Source: Paracraurococcus sp042666655 (lineage in GTDB: Bacteria > Pseudomonadota > Alphaproteobacteria > Acetobacterales > Acetobacteraceae). Taken from it: a stretch of DNA of 64,000 nucleotides. Location: contig NZ_JBHTDE010000001.1 of the NCBI RefSeq assembly GCF_042666655.1, forward strand, positions 1,116,001-1,180,000, in the 5' to 3' direction. Below, piece by piece: positions 52,105 through 60,849 of the stretch (the first letter of the stretch is position 1; each line of letters starts with the position of its first letter). Under the pieces are notes generated by a model, which did no database searches, was not told where the DNA came from, and saw nothing but the letters and a program-made list of their open reading frames with translations. Position numbers and translations under genes: made by a program.

Positions 52105-53133
52105 ATGGCCCAGGCAGCGGAAACCGCGGGCGCCAAGCGCCGCATGCGGACGGCGAAGGAGGCCTCGATGACGCGGGACCAGCTCCTTCAGGCCTATCGA
52201 GACATGCTGCTGATCCGCCGCTTCGAGGAAAAGGCCGGGCAGCTCTATGGCATGGGGCTCATCGGCGGCTTCTGCCATCTGTATATCGGCCAGGAAGCCG
52301 TCGTCGTCGGCATGCAGGCCTGCCTCGAGCCGGGCGACCAGGTCATCACCTCCTACCGCGACCACGGCCATATGCTGGCGACGGGCATGGAGGCACGCGG
52401 CGTCATGGCCGAGCTGACCGGACGCGAGGGCGGCTATTCCCGCGGCAAGGGCGGCTCGATGCACATGTTCAGCCGCGAGAAGGGCTTCTACGGCGGCCAT
52501 GGCATCGTCGGTGCGCAGGTCTCGATCGGCACCGGCCTGGCCTTCGCCAATTGGTACCGGGACAGCAAGAACGTCAGCCTGACCTATTTCGGCGAGGGCG
52601 CCTCCAACCAGGGGCAGGTCTTCGAGAGCTTCAACCTGGCGGCGCTGATGAAGCTGCCGGTGATCTTCATCATCGAGAACAACAAGTACGGCATGGGCAC
52701 CAGCGTGGAGCGCGCCAGTGCGTCGCGCGACCTGTCGAAGAACGCCTCCCCCTGGGGCATCCCGGGTGAGCAGGTGAACGGCATGGACGTCGCGGCGGTG
52801 AAGGAGGCCGGTGAGCGCGCCGTCGCCCACTGCCGCGCCGGCAACGGCCCCTACCTGCTGGAGATGAAGACCTACCGCTACCGCGGCCATTCCATGTCCG
52901 ACCCGGCAAAGTACCGCACCCGGGAGGAAGTGCAGAAGATGCGCGAGCAGTCCGACCCCATCGAGACCGCGCGCAAGGCGCTGCTGGAGCAGGGCGTGAC
53001 CGAGGCCGACCTCAAGAAGGTCGACGACGCGGTCAAGGGCATCGTGCAGGAGGCCGCCGACTTCGCCCAGGCCAGCCCGGAGCCAGACGAAAAGGAGCTC
53101 TGGACCGATATCCTGCTTGAGGGAGCGCGCTGA
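52105..53133 (+). CDS. pdhA: Pyruvate dehydrogenase E1 component, alpha subunit
   Basis: 342 aa. The thiamine-diphosphate motif runs from 'YFGEGASNQGQVFESFNLAA' to 'IIENNKYGMG', and the phosphorylation-loop-like 'YRYRGHSMSDPAKYRT' is conserved. 'GGFCHLYIGQEAVVVGM' is typical of E1-alpha. It decarboxylates pyruvate together with pdhB. ATG 52105 follows AAAGGGAG. It is the first gene of the operon pdhA-pdhB-pdhC. Confidence 0.97.
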   Translation: MAQAAETAGAKRRMRTAKEASMTRDQLLQAYRDMLLIRRFEEKAGQLYGMGLIGGFCHLYIGQEAVVVGMQACLEPGDQVITSYRDHGHMLATGMEARGVMAELTGREGGYSRGKGGSMHMFSREKGFYGGHGIVGAQVSIGTGLAFANWYRDSKNVSLTYFGEGASNQGQVFESFNLAALMKLPVIFIIENNKYGMGTSVERASASRDLSKNASPWGIPGEQVNGMDVAAVKEAGERAVAHCRAGNGPYLLEMKTYRYRGHSMSDPAKYRTREEVQKMREQSDPIETARKALLEQGVTEADLKKVDDAVKGIVQEAADFAQASPEPDEKELWTDILLEGAR

Positions 53134-53134
53134 G

Positions 53135-54538
53135 ATGGGTGTCCAGATCCTGATGCCGGCGCTCTCGCCCACGATGACCGAGGGCAAGCTCGCCAAGTGG
53201 CTGAAGCAGGAAGGCGATGCGGTGAAGTCCGGCGACGTGATCGCCGAGATCGAGACCGACAAGGCGACCATGGAAGTGGAAGCCGTCGATGAGGGGACGC
53301 TGACGAAGATCCTCGTCCCCGAGGGTACCGAGGGCGTCTCGGTCAATGCGCCGATCGCCGAGCTGGACGGCGGCGGCGGTGCCTCGACCGGCGCGGCACC
53401 CGGCCACGATACGGCGGCGCCGCAGCACCCGGCCCCGCCGGCCGCGGCCAGCCCCGAGGTCGGCCAGGTGGCCAAGCATGCCGAGGACCCGGCGAAGATC
53501 GCTGCGGCCGCCCCGGCGCCCGCCGCGGCCGCGGCGCCGGAGAAGGACTGGGGCCCGACCAAGCCGATGACCGTGCGGGAAGCCCTGCGCGACGCCATGG
53601 CGGCCGAGATGCGGGCCGACGACAAGGTCTTCCTGATGGGCGAGGAGGTCGCCCAGTACCAGGGTGCCTACAAGATCAGCCAGGGCCTGCTGGACGAGTT
53701 CGGCCCGAAGCGGGTCATCGACACCCCGATCACCGAGCACGGCTTCACCGGCATGGCGGTCGGCGCGGCGATGACCGGCCTGAAGCCGATCGTCGAGTAC
53801 ATGACCTTCAATTTCTCGATGCAGGCGATCGACCACATCATCAACAGCGCCGCCAAGACGCTCTACATGTCGGGCGGCCAGCTCGGCTGCCCGATCGTCT
53901 TCCGCGGCGCCAACGGCGCGGCGTCGCGCGTCGCGGCGCAGCACAGCCAGTGCTACGCGTCCTGGTACGCGCATGTGCCGGGTCTGAAGGTGGTGGCGCC
54001 CTGGTCCTCCGCCGATGCCAAGGGCCTGCTGCGGGCGGCGATCCGCGATCCGAACCCGGTCATCGTGCTGGAGAACGAGATCCTCTACGGCCAAACCTTC
54101 GAATGCCCGACGGATAAGGATTTCATCCTGCCGATCGGCCAGGCGAAGATCGAGCGGCCGGGCAAGGATGTGACCATCGTCGCCTATTCCATCGCGGTGT
54201 CCTGGGCGCTGGCGGCAGCCGACGAACTGGCCAAGCAGGGGATCGAGGCGGAGGTGATCAACCTGCGCTCCATCCGGCCCTTGGATAGCGAGACCATCGC
54301 GGCCTCGGTCAAGCGCACCAACCGGCTGGTGACGGTCGAGGAGGGCTGGCCCTATGCCAATATCGGCACCGAGGTGGCGATGCAGGTGATCGAGGCGGCC
54401 TTCGACTGGCTGGATGCGCCGCCCGTGCGGGTCACCGGCCGTGACGTGCCGATGCCCTATGCGGCCAACCTCGAGAAGCTGGCCCTGCCCACCACCGCCG
54501 ACATCGTCGATGCGGTGAAGCGCGTGACCTACAAGTAA
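53135..54538 (+). CDS. pdhB: Pyruvate dehydrogenase E1 component, beta subunit with N-terminal lipoyl domain
   Basis: 467 aa. Residues 1-80 form a lipoyl domain with the modified lysine K43 in 'ETDKATMEVEAVDEG'. A Pro/Ala-rich linker (about 85-135) leads to the E1-beta core ('TVREALRDAMAAEMRADDKV', 'GEEVAQYQGAYKISQGL', 'EHGFTGMAVGAA'). A lipoyl domain on E1-beta is a known alphaproteobacterial trait, also seen in Rhizobium and Zymomonas. The domain is nearly the same as that of pdhC, pointing to duplication from E2. Confidence 0.96.
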   Translation: MGVQILMPALSPTMTEGKLAKWLKQEGDAVKSGDVIAEIETDKATMEVEAVDEGTLTKILVPEGTEGVSVNAPIAELDGGGGASTGAAPGHDTAAPQHPAPPAAASPEVGQVAKHAEDPAKIAAAAPAPAAAAAPEKDWGPTKPMTVREALRDAMAAEMRADDKVFLMGEEVAQYQGAYKISQGLLDEFGPKRVIDTPITEHGFTGMAVGAAMTGLKPIVEYMTFNFSMQAIDHIINSAAKTLYMSGGQLGCPIVFRGANGAASRVAAQHSQCYASWYAHVPGLKVVAPWSSADAKGLLRAAIRDPNPVIVLENEILYGQTFECPTDKDFILPIGQAKIERPGKDVTIVAYSIAVSWALAAADELAKQGIEAEVINLRSIRPLDSETIAASVKRTNRLVTVEEGWPYANIGTEVAMQVIEAAFDWLDAPPVRVTGRDVPMPYAANLEKLALPTTADIVDAVKRVTYK

Positions 54539-54551
54539 GGGGGCGGGAACC

Positions 54552-55949
54552 ATGGCAACCAACATCCTGATGCCGGCGCTCTCGCCCACCATGACCGAGG
54601 GCACGCTGGCGCGCTGGCTGAAGAAGGAAGGCGACCAGGTCAAGGCGGGCGACATCATCGCCGAGATCGAGACCGACAAGGCGACCATGGAAGTGGAAGC
54701 CGTCGACGAGGGCGTGCTGGGCAAGATCCTGGTCGGCGACGGCACCCAGGGCGTGAAGGTCAACGACCCGATCGCCGTGCTGGTCGAGGCCGGCGAGGCG
54801 GTGCCGAGCGGCGACGGGGCGAAGGCTCCGGCTCCTGCCAAGGCGCCGGAGCCGGCCCAATCGGCCAGCGCCGCCCCGGCGATCGAGGCGGTGCAGGCCG
54901 CCGGCGGCAAGGTCGTCGGCGCGGCGGAACAGCCGGTGGCGGCGCCGGCGCCCCGGCCGGCCGCCACGCCTGCAGCCACGGCCGCGCCGAAGGCCAACGG
55001 GCATGACGCGGGCGAGCGCGTCTTCGCCTCGCCGCTCGCGCGCCGCATGGCGCAGCAATCCGGCCTCGATCTGTCCGGCGTGACGGGCAGCGGCCCATCC
55101 GGGCGGATCGTCAAGGCGGATATCGAAGCCGCGCTGGCCAAGGGCCCGGCGGCGCAGCCCGCGCCGGCGGCAGCCCCCGCCCCGCAGGCCGCGGCTGCAC
55201 CCGCCGCCGCCCCGGCACCGAAGCCGGCCGCACCCGCCCCGGCGGTCACCGCGCCGCATACTCCGGTGCCGAACAGCACGATCCGCAAGGTGATCGCCCG
55301 CCGCCTGGCGGAATCGAAGCAGACCATCCCGCATTTCTACGTGACGATGGACTTCGAGATCGACGCGCTGCTGAAGCTGCGCGCCGACCTCAACGCGAAA
55401 TCCGCCAAGGACGGCCCGGGCGCCTTCAAGCTCTCGGTCAACGACCTGGTCATCAAGGCGGTCGCGGCCACCCTGCGGCGCTTCCCCAACGTCAACGCCA
55501 TGTGGACCGACGACGCGATCCTGCAGTTCCACGACGTCGACGTCTCGGTCGCCGTCTCGACCCCGACCGGCCTGATCACGCCGATCATCCGCCGCGCCGA
55601 CCAGAAGGGTCTTTCGGCGATCAGCAACGAGATGAAGGACCTCGCCTCGCGCGCCAAGGCGAACAAGCTGAAGCCCGAGGAATTCCAGGGCGGCGGCTTC
55701 AGCATCTCCAACATGGGGATGTACGGCGTGCAGTCCTTCTCGGCGATCATCAACCCGCCCCAGGCCGGCATCCTGGCGGTCGCGGCGGGCGAGCCGCGAC
55801 CCGTGGTGAGGAACGGCGCCCTGGCCATCGCCACGGTGATGACCTGCACCCTGTCGGTCGACCACCGCGTAATCGACGGCGCATTGGCCGCCGAGTTCAT
55901 GCAGGCGCTGAAGGGCGTGGTCGAGGACCCGCTGAGCCTGATGCTGTGA
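54552..55949 (+). CDS. pdhC: Dihydrolipoamide acetyltransferase (PDH E2)
   Basis: 465 aa. Lipoyl domain with K43, Pro/Ala linkers, a peripheral-subunit-binding domain ('FASPLARRMAQQSGLDLSGV') and the catalytic acetyltransferase core ending in 'LSVDHRVIDGALAAEF', whose His (H438) is catalytic. It transfers the acetyl group from lipoamide to CoA and forms the complex core. The stop overlaps the GTG of the next gene (GTGA). Confidence 0.97.
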   Translation: MATNILMPALSPTMTEGTLARWLKKEGDQVKAGDIIAEIETDKATMEVEAVDEGVLGKILVGDGTQGVKVNDPIAVLVEAGEAVPSGDGAKAPAPAKAPEPAQSASAAPAIEAVQAAGGKVVGAAEQPVAAPAPRPAATPAATAAPKANGHDAGERVFASPLARRMAQQSGLDLSGVTGSGPSGRIVKADIEAALAKGPAAQPAPAAAPAPQAAAAPAAAPAPKPAAPAPAVTAPHTPVPNSTIRKVIARRLAESKQTIPHFYVTMDFEIDALLKLRADLNAKSAKDGPGAFKLSVNDLVIKAVAATLRRFPNVNAMWTDDAILQFHDVDVSVAVSTPTGLITPIIRRADQKGLSAISNEMKDLASRAKANKLKPEEFQGGGFSISNMGMYGVQSFSAIINPPQAGILAVAAGEPRPVVRNGALAIATVMTCTLSVDHRVIDGALAAEFMQALKGVVEDPLSLML

Positions 55950-56338
55950 TCGACCACGTCTCGATCACCGTGCCCGATCTGGCCGCCGCCACGCCGTTCT
56001 ACGACGCGGTGATGACGGCGCTCGGCGTGCCGGTGGTCGGGCGGGATGCGGGCTGGCTCGGCTACGGGCTGCGGGCCGACGCGGCGCATCCGGAGCGGTG
56101 CTATCTCTCCGTTCTCGCCGGCGCGGCGCCCGAGCCGGCCTCGCGCCGCCACTGGTGCCTCAAGGCAGCGGACCGCGCGGCGGTGGACGCGTTCTGGCGG
56201 GCCGGCCTGGCGGCGGGCGGCGCGGATGACGGCGCACCGGGCCTGCGGCCGCACTATCATGCGGGCTATTACGCCGCCTTCCTGCGCGACCCCGCTGGCA
56301 ACCGGATCGAGGCGGTGTGCCACGCGGTGCCGGCATGA
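55946..56338 (+). CDS. VOC family protein
   Basis: 130 aa. 'IDHVSITVPDLAAATPFYDA' at the start and 'FLRDPAGNRIEAVCH' at the end are the classic VOC edges. GTG 55946 overlaps the pdhC stop and there is no ribosome site of its own, so it depends on translational coupling. Substrate unknown. Its place inside the pdh operon is unusual. Confidence 0.85.
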   Translation: MIDHVSITVPDLAAATPFYDAVMTALGVPVVGRDAGWLGYGLRADAAHPERCYLSVLAGAAPEPASRRHWCLKAADRAAVDAFWRAGLAAGGADDGAPGLRPHYHAGYYAAFLRDPAGNRIEAVCHAVPA

Positions 56339-56823
56339 AGGGCCTCGTGCTGCGCGATGCCACGCCGCAGGACGTGCTGCTCGTGCTCGGCTTTGTCCGC
56401 GCGCTCGCGGACTATGAGAAGCTGCTGCACGAGGTGCGGGCGACGGAGGCGGATTTCCAACGCCTGCTCTTCGCCGAGCCGCGCCGGGCCGAGGCGCTGA
56501 TCGCGGAAGCGGCTGGCGACCCGGTCGGCTTCGCCCTCTGGTACTACAGCGTCAGCACCTTCGACGGCCGGCCCAAGCTTTATGTCGAGGATGTCTTCGT
56601 GCAGCCCGCGGCGCGCGGGCGCGGCATCGGCCGGGCGATCTTCGCCGACTTGGCCCGCCGCGCGCTCGCGCAGGGCTGCCTCCGGATGGAATGGTCGGTG
56701 CTCGACTGGAACGCGCCCTCCATCGCCTTCTACCGTTCGATCGGCGCCCTCCCGCGCGAGGGCTGGACCCTGCAACGCCTCAGCGGCGACGCGCTCGCGG
56801 CGCTCGCCGCCCAGGAGACGTAA
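56335..56823 (+). CDS. GNAT family N-acetyltransferase
   Basis: 162 aa. Acetyl-CoA loop 'VQPAARGRGIGRAIFADLAR' (about 85-104), with 'YVEDVFV' before it and 'WNAPSIAFYRSIGALP' after it. This branch resembles diamine/spermidine-type acetyltransferases ('LRDATPQDVLLVLGFVRALA', 'WYYSVSTFDGRPKLYVED'). ATG 56335 overlaps the VOC stop. It is followed 3 bases later by lpd. Confidence 0.88.
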   Translation: MKGLVLRDATPQDVLLVLGFVRALADYEKLLHEVRATEADFQRLLFAEPRRAEALIAEAAGDPVGFALWYYSVSTFDGRPKLYVEDVFVQPAARGRGIGRAIFADLARRALAQGCLRMEWSVLDWNAPSIAFYRSIGALPREGWTLQRLSGDALAALAAQET

Positions 56824-56825
56824 AG

Positions 56826-58223
56826 ATGGCCGAACAGACCTTCGATCTCATCGTGCTCGGCGGCGGCCCCGGCGGCTATGTCGCGGCCATCCGCGCCGCC
56901 CAGCTCGGCATGAAGACCGCGCTGGTGGAACGCGAGCATCTGGGCGGCATCTGCCTGAACTGGGGCTGCATCCCGACCAAGGCCCTGCTGCGGTCGAGCG
57001 AGATCAACCACCTGCTGCACACGCTGGACGCCTACGGCTTTGCCGCCGACAACATCCGCTTCGACATCGGCAAGATCGTCAAGCGCAGCCGCGGCGTGGC
57101 CAAGCAGCTCTCGGACGGCGTCCGCTTCCTGATGAAGAAGAACAAGGTCACGGTCTTCGACGGCGAGGGCAGGCTGGCCGGCAAGGGGAAGCTGTCGGTG
57201 ACCAAGGGCGGTCAGCCGCTGGCCGAGCTCGCGTCGAAGCACATCATCCTGGCCACCGGGGCGCGGGCCCGCGTCATCCCGGGGATCGAGCCCGACGGCA
57301 AGCTGGTCTGGACCTACAAGGAGGCGATGGTCCCCCAATCCATGCCGAAGCGGCTGATCGTCATCGGCTCGGGCGCCATCGGCGCGGAATTCGCCAGCTT
57401 CTACCTGAACCTTGGCGCCGAGGTGACACTGGTGGAAGTGCTCGACCGCATCCTGCCGGTTGAGGATGCCGAGATCGGCAGCTTCGTGCAGAAGGCCTTC
57501 GTCAAGCAGGGCATGAAGATCATCACCGGCGCCAAGGTGCAGGGCCTGCGCCGCGGCGCCGACGAGGTCACCGCGATCATCGAGGCCAACGGCAAGGTCC
57601 AGGAGATCACCGCCGACCGGGTCATCTCGGCCGTCGGCATCGTCGGCAATGTCGAGGGCATCGGGCTGGAAGGCACCGGGGTGAAGGTCGAGCGCGCCCA
57701 TGTGGTGATCGACGCGTATTGCCGCACCGGGGAGCCGGGGGTCTATGCGATCGGCGACCTTACCGGCCCGCCCTGGCTGGCGCACAAGGCGAGCCATGAG
57801 GGTGTGCTTTGCGTCGAGCACATCGCCGGCATGCATGTCCACCCGCTGAACATCCTGAACATTCCCGGCTGCACCTATTGCCGCCCGCAGGTCGCCAGCG
57901 TCGGCCTGACGGAAGCCGCGGCCAAGGCGAAGGGGCATGAGGTCAAGGTCGGCCGCTTCCCCTTCATCGGCAATGGCAAGGCCATCGCCATGGGCGAGCC
58001 CGAGGGCATGATCAAGACGGTGTTCGACGCCAAGACCGGCGAGCTGCTCGGCGCCCATATGGCCGGGCCCGAAGTGACGGAGATGATCCAGGGCTACACC
58101 ATCGCCAAGACCATGGAGACTACCGAGGCCGAGCTGATGGAGACGGTCTTTCCGCATCCGACCATCTCGGAAGCCATGCACGAGTCGGTGCTTGATGCCT
58201 ATGGCCGGGTGATCCACATCTAG
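56826..58223 (+). CDS. lpd: Dihydrolipoyl dehydrogenase (E3)
   Basis: 465 aa. FAD loop 'LIVLGGGPGGYVAAIRAAQL' (8-27), redox cysteines C43 and C48 in 'GGICLNWGCIPTKAL', a second dinucleotide loop 'IGSGAIGAEFASFYLNLGAE', and the C-terminal active-site His in 'FPHPTISEAMHESV'. It reoxidises dihydrolipoamide of E2 with NAD+. It belongs to the pdh operon. Confidence 0.96.
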   Translation: MAEQTFDLIVLGGGPGGYVAAIRAAQLGMKTALVEREHLGGICLNWGCIPTKALLRSSEINHLLHTLDAYGFAADNIRFDIGKIVKRSRGVAKQLSDGVRFLMKKNKVTVFDGEGRLAGKGKLSVTKGGQPLAELASKHIILATGARARVIPGIEPDGKLVWTYKEAMVPQSMPKRLIVIGSGAIGAEFASFYLNLGAEVTLVEVLDRILPVEDAEIGSFVQKAFVKQGMKIITGAKVQGLRRGADEVTAIIEANGKVQEITADRVISAVGIVGNVEGIGLEGTGVKVERAHVVIDAYCRTGEPGVYAIGDLTGPPWLAHKASHEGVLCVEHIAGMHVHPLNILNIPGCTYCRPQVASVGLTEAAAKAKGHEVKVGRFPFIGNGKAIAMGEPEGMIKTVFDAKTGELLGAHMAGPEVTEMIQGYTIAKTMETTEAELMETVFPHPTISEAMHESVLDAYGRVIHI

Positions 58224-58249
58224 CGCCGAACCCACCGGGCATTTCTGGC

Positions 58250-59230
58250 ATGGCCACGCGCATCGACATCGACCACCGGGCCGTCCCGGCCGCGGAGGGG
58301 ACTATCCTTCGCCACCCGGAGAAGGCCAACCGGCCCGACAACCCGATCCAGCGGAAACCCGCCTGGATCCGGGTCAAGGCGCCGAACAGCCCAATCTACC
58401 ACGAGACCCGCAATCTCATGCGGGACAACAAGCTGACCACGGTCTGCGAGGAAGCCGCCTGCCCGAATATCGGGGAGTGCTGGTCGCAGCGCCACGCCAC
58501 CATGATGATCATGGGCGAGACCTGCACCCGCGCCTGCAGCTTCTGCAACGTGGCGACCGGGCTGCCGAAGGCGCTCGACGCCGACGAGCCGCGCCGGGTG
58601 GGCGATGCGGTGGCCAAGCTCGGCCTCCGGCATGTGGTCGTCACCAGCGTGGATCGGGACGACCTGGCCGATGGCGGGGCGGAGCATTTCGCCGCGACCA
58701 TCCGCGCCATCCGTGCCGCGGCGCCGGGCACCACGATCGAGATCCTGACCCCCGACTTCCTGCGCAAGAACGGCGCGCTCGAGGTCGTGGTCGCTGCCCG
58801 TCCCGACGTCTTCAACCATAACCTGGAGACGGTGCCGAAGCTCTACCCGACCATCCGTCCCGGCGCCCGCTACTACCACTCGCTGCGCCTGCTGGACCGG
58901 GTGAAGCAGCTCGACCCGACCATCTTCACCAAGTCGGGCGTCATGGTGGGCCTCGGCGAGCAGCGGATCGAGGTGCTGCAGGTGATGGACGACCTGCGCT
59001 CGGCCGAGGTCGATTTCCTCACCATCGGGCAGTACCTGCAACCCACGGTGAAGCACGCCGCGGTGGACCGTTTCGTCACCCCGGATGAATTCGCCGACTA
59101 TGCCCGGATGGCCCGCAGCAAGGGCTTCCTGCTGGTCTCCGCCACGCCGCTGACCCGCAGCAGCTACCACGCTGACCGCGACTTCGCTGCGCTGCGTGAT
59201 GCGCGCGCCGCGAGCCTGGCCGCCGCCTGA
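58250..59230 (+). CDS. lipA: Lipoyl synthase
   Basis: 326 aa radical-SAM enzyme. The auxiliary cluster cysteines are in 'CEEAACPNIGECW', and the SAM-cluster cysteines are in 'CTRACSFC'. 'VVTSVDRDDLADGGAEHFA' and 'FNHNLETVPKLYPTIRPGA' are family signatures. It inserts sulfur into octanoyl-lysine, supplying the lipoyl groups used by pdhB and pdhC. The TGA overlaps the next ATG (TGATG). Confidence 0.97.
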   Translation: MATRIDIDHRAVPAAEGTILRHPEKANRPDNPIQRKPAWIRVKAPNSPIYHETRNLMRDNKLTTVCEEAACPNIGECWSQRHATMMIMGETCTRACSFCNVATGLPKALDADEPRRVGDAVAKLGLRHVVVTSVDRDDLADGGAEHFAATIRAIRAAAPGTTIEILTPDFLRKNGALEVVVAARPDVFNHNLETVPKLYPTIRPGARYYHSLRLLDRVKQLDPTIFTKSGVMVGLGEQRIEVLQVMDDLRSAEVDFLTIGQYLQPTVKHAAVDRFVTPDEFADYARMARSKGFLLVSATPLTRSSYHADRDFAALRDARAASLAAA

Positions 59231-59703
59231 TGCCGACGCACGCTGAGAAGAAGATCCTGCGCTACACACCGGAGCAGTTGTTCGACATGGTGGCGGACGT
59301 GCGTCGCTATCCCGAATTCCTGCCCTGGTGCGTCGGCGCCCGGTTGATCTCGCGCAAGGATGACGAGCTGATCGCCGACCTGACCATCGGCTTCAAGATG
59401 TTCCGCGAGACCTTCCGCAGCTCCGTCACCCTGGAACGGCCGCACCACGTGCATGTGCGGTACTTGACCGGCCCCTTCCGCTACCTGAACAACCACTGGC
59501 GCTTCCACCCGCACCCGCAGGGCACCGAGGTCGATTTCTTCGTCGACTTCGAATTCAAGTCGCGCCTGCTTCAGGCGGTGATCGGCACCGTGTTCAACGA
59601 GGCGGTGCGGTTGATGGTGCGGTCCTTCGAGCGGCGCGCGATGCAGCTCTATGGCCGACCCGCGCCGCCGCCGGCCGGCGCGGCAGCCGCGCCGCAGGCC
59701 TGA
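59230..59703 (+). CDS. RatA/COQ10-type START domain protein
   Basis: 157 aa. The START-like pattern 'YTPEQLFDMVADVRRYPEFL', 'PWCVGARLISRKD' and 'LTIGFKMFRETFRSSVTL' matches the RatA/COQ10 group, followed by 'FEFKSRLLQAVIGTVFNEAV'. E. coli RatA was described as a ribosome-association inhibitor, while eukaryotic COQ10 binds ubiquinone. The lipA-ratA pairing is common in alphaproteobacteria. Its exact role is uncertain. Confidence 0.87.
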   Translation: MPTHAEKKILRYTPEQLFDMVADVRRYPEFLPWCVGARLISRKDDELIADLTIGFKMFRETFRSSVTLERPHHVHVRYLTGPFRYLNNHWRFHPHPQGTEVDFFVDFEFKSRLLQAVIGTVFNEAVRLMVRSFERRAMQLYGRPAPPPAGAAAAPQA

Positions 59704-59753
59704 CCCGCCTGCCTGAACGGTTTCTTCACCCCGCCGCCGGCAGGCTGCGGGGC

Positions 59754-60071
59754 ATGAAAGCGCTGGTCCGGCTCCTCCTCTGCGTCCTCCTCCTCGGCAC
59801 CGCCGTTCAGCAGGGCTGGCTGCATGCGGGGACGCGGCTCGTGGTCGAAACGCTGGGTGGGCCGGCCGCCCTTGAACCGCAGGCGACGCTGGACGGCATG
59901 CTGCTGCTGCGCCGCCTGACCGGCGCCATCGGCATCCTGCCGGACCCCTGGTACAGCCTGGCGATGATGGTGCTCGGCAGCATCGCCCTGGTGCTTGCCG
60001 TCTCGGTGATCGGCGGCTGCAGGCGGATCGCCACGCGCTTCTCCGGCTGGCTGCGCGACGCTTCGGTCTGA
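59754..60071 (+). CDS. Two-helix membrane protein (105 aa), unknown
   Basis: Hydrophobic segments at about 5-22 and 68-88 flank a periplasmic-type loop. A short basic tail follows. No family recognised. A GCGGGG lies just before the ATG. It sits where related genomes often have cinA after ratA. Confidence 0.55.
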   Translation: MKALVRLLLCVLLLGTAVQQGWLHAGTRLVVETLGGPAALEPQATLDGMLLLRRLTGAIGILPDPWYSLAMMVLGSIALVLAVSVIGGCRRIATRFSGWLRDASV

Positions 60072-60154
60072 CGGCCGCGGCCATCAGCCGGGCTGATCTG
60101 CCCATCACCGCTTTGCGTTTGCCCGTTGCGCGCCGGGCGGGCGAGGCTCGGCGC

Positions 60155-60781
60155 ATGGGATACATCCTCTACGGGGACCGGCGCTCCGGTTCCGCGATGA
60201 TCGAGCTGGCGCTGGCCGAAATCGGCGCCGAGGCCGAGCTGCGGTCCGTGTCGGTGGACCAGGACGCGCAGCTGGCGGCGGAGTACCGCCGGATCAATCC
60301 GATGGGCCGGCTGCCGACCCTGATCCTGCCGGACGGCACGGTGGTGACCGAAAGCACCGCCATCCTGCTGACCCTGGAAGCCCGCCACCCGGAGGCCGGG
60401 CTGCTGCCGCCCGCCGCCGATCCTGGCCGTGCACGCGCTTTGCGCTGGATGATGCTGGCGGCGAGCGAGATCTATCCCTGCGTCACCCGCTACGACTACC
60501 CGGGCCGCTTCGGCGCCGACACCGCCTCGATCCGCGCGCGCGCGGTGGAGATGGCCCGCGACTTCTGGCAGCTGGTCGCGGCCGGCGCGCAGCCAGCGCC
60601 CTTCGTGCTCGGCGAACGGCTCTCGCTGGCCGACCTGACCCTCGCCGTGCTGTCCCGCTGGATGGGCAACGAGGCCTGGATGCCCGACAACTGCCCGCCT
60701 ATCCAGGCCCTGGCCCGCGCCGTCGCCACCCGGCCTCGCCTCGCCGCGGCCTGGGCGCGGCATTTCGCGGTGCCGGACTGA
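60155..60781 (+). CDS. Glutathione S-transferase family protein
   Basis: 208 aa. Thioredoxin-like N-terminal domain: 'YILYGDRRSGSAMIELALAE' and 'INPMGRLPTLILPDGTVVTE' with the cis-Pro, then 'STAILLTLEARHPEAGLLPP'. All-helical C-terminal domain 'FVLGERLSLADLTLAVLSRW'. Substrate unknown. It may take part in detoxification of electrophiles. The start at 60155 is based on the domain edge. Confidence 0.87.
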   Translation: MGYILYGDRRSGSAMIELALAEIGAEAELRSVSVDQDAQLAAEYRRINPMGRLPTLILPDGTVVTESTAILLTLEARHPEAGLLPPAADPGRARALRWMMLAASEIYPCVTRYDYPGRFGADTASIRARAVEMARDFWQLVAAGAQPAPFVLGERLSLADLTLAVLSRWMGNEAWMPDNCPPIQALARAVATRPRLAAAWARHFAVPD

Positions 60782-60849
60782 ACGGCCTGGCCGGGTTGCC
60801 CGGCGCCGCCATCCGTCGCAGCTTGGCGCCGATTTCAGGGATTCCCGCC

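Noticed and set aside
53033..55327. Minus-strand frame of about 760 codons opposite pdhB and pdhC
   Set aside because: The Ala/Gly/Ser-rich translation is the antisense of the lipoyl linkers and has no ribosome site or family signature.
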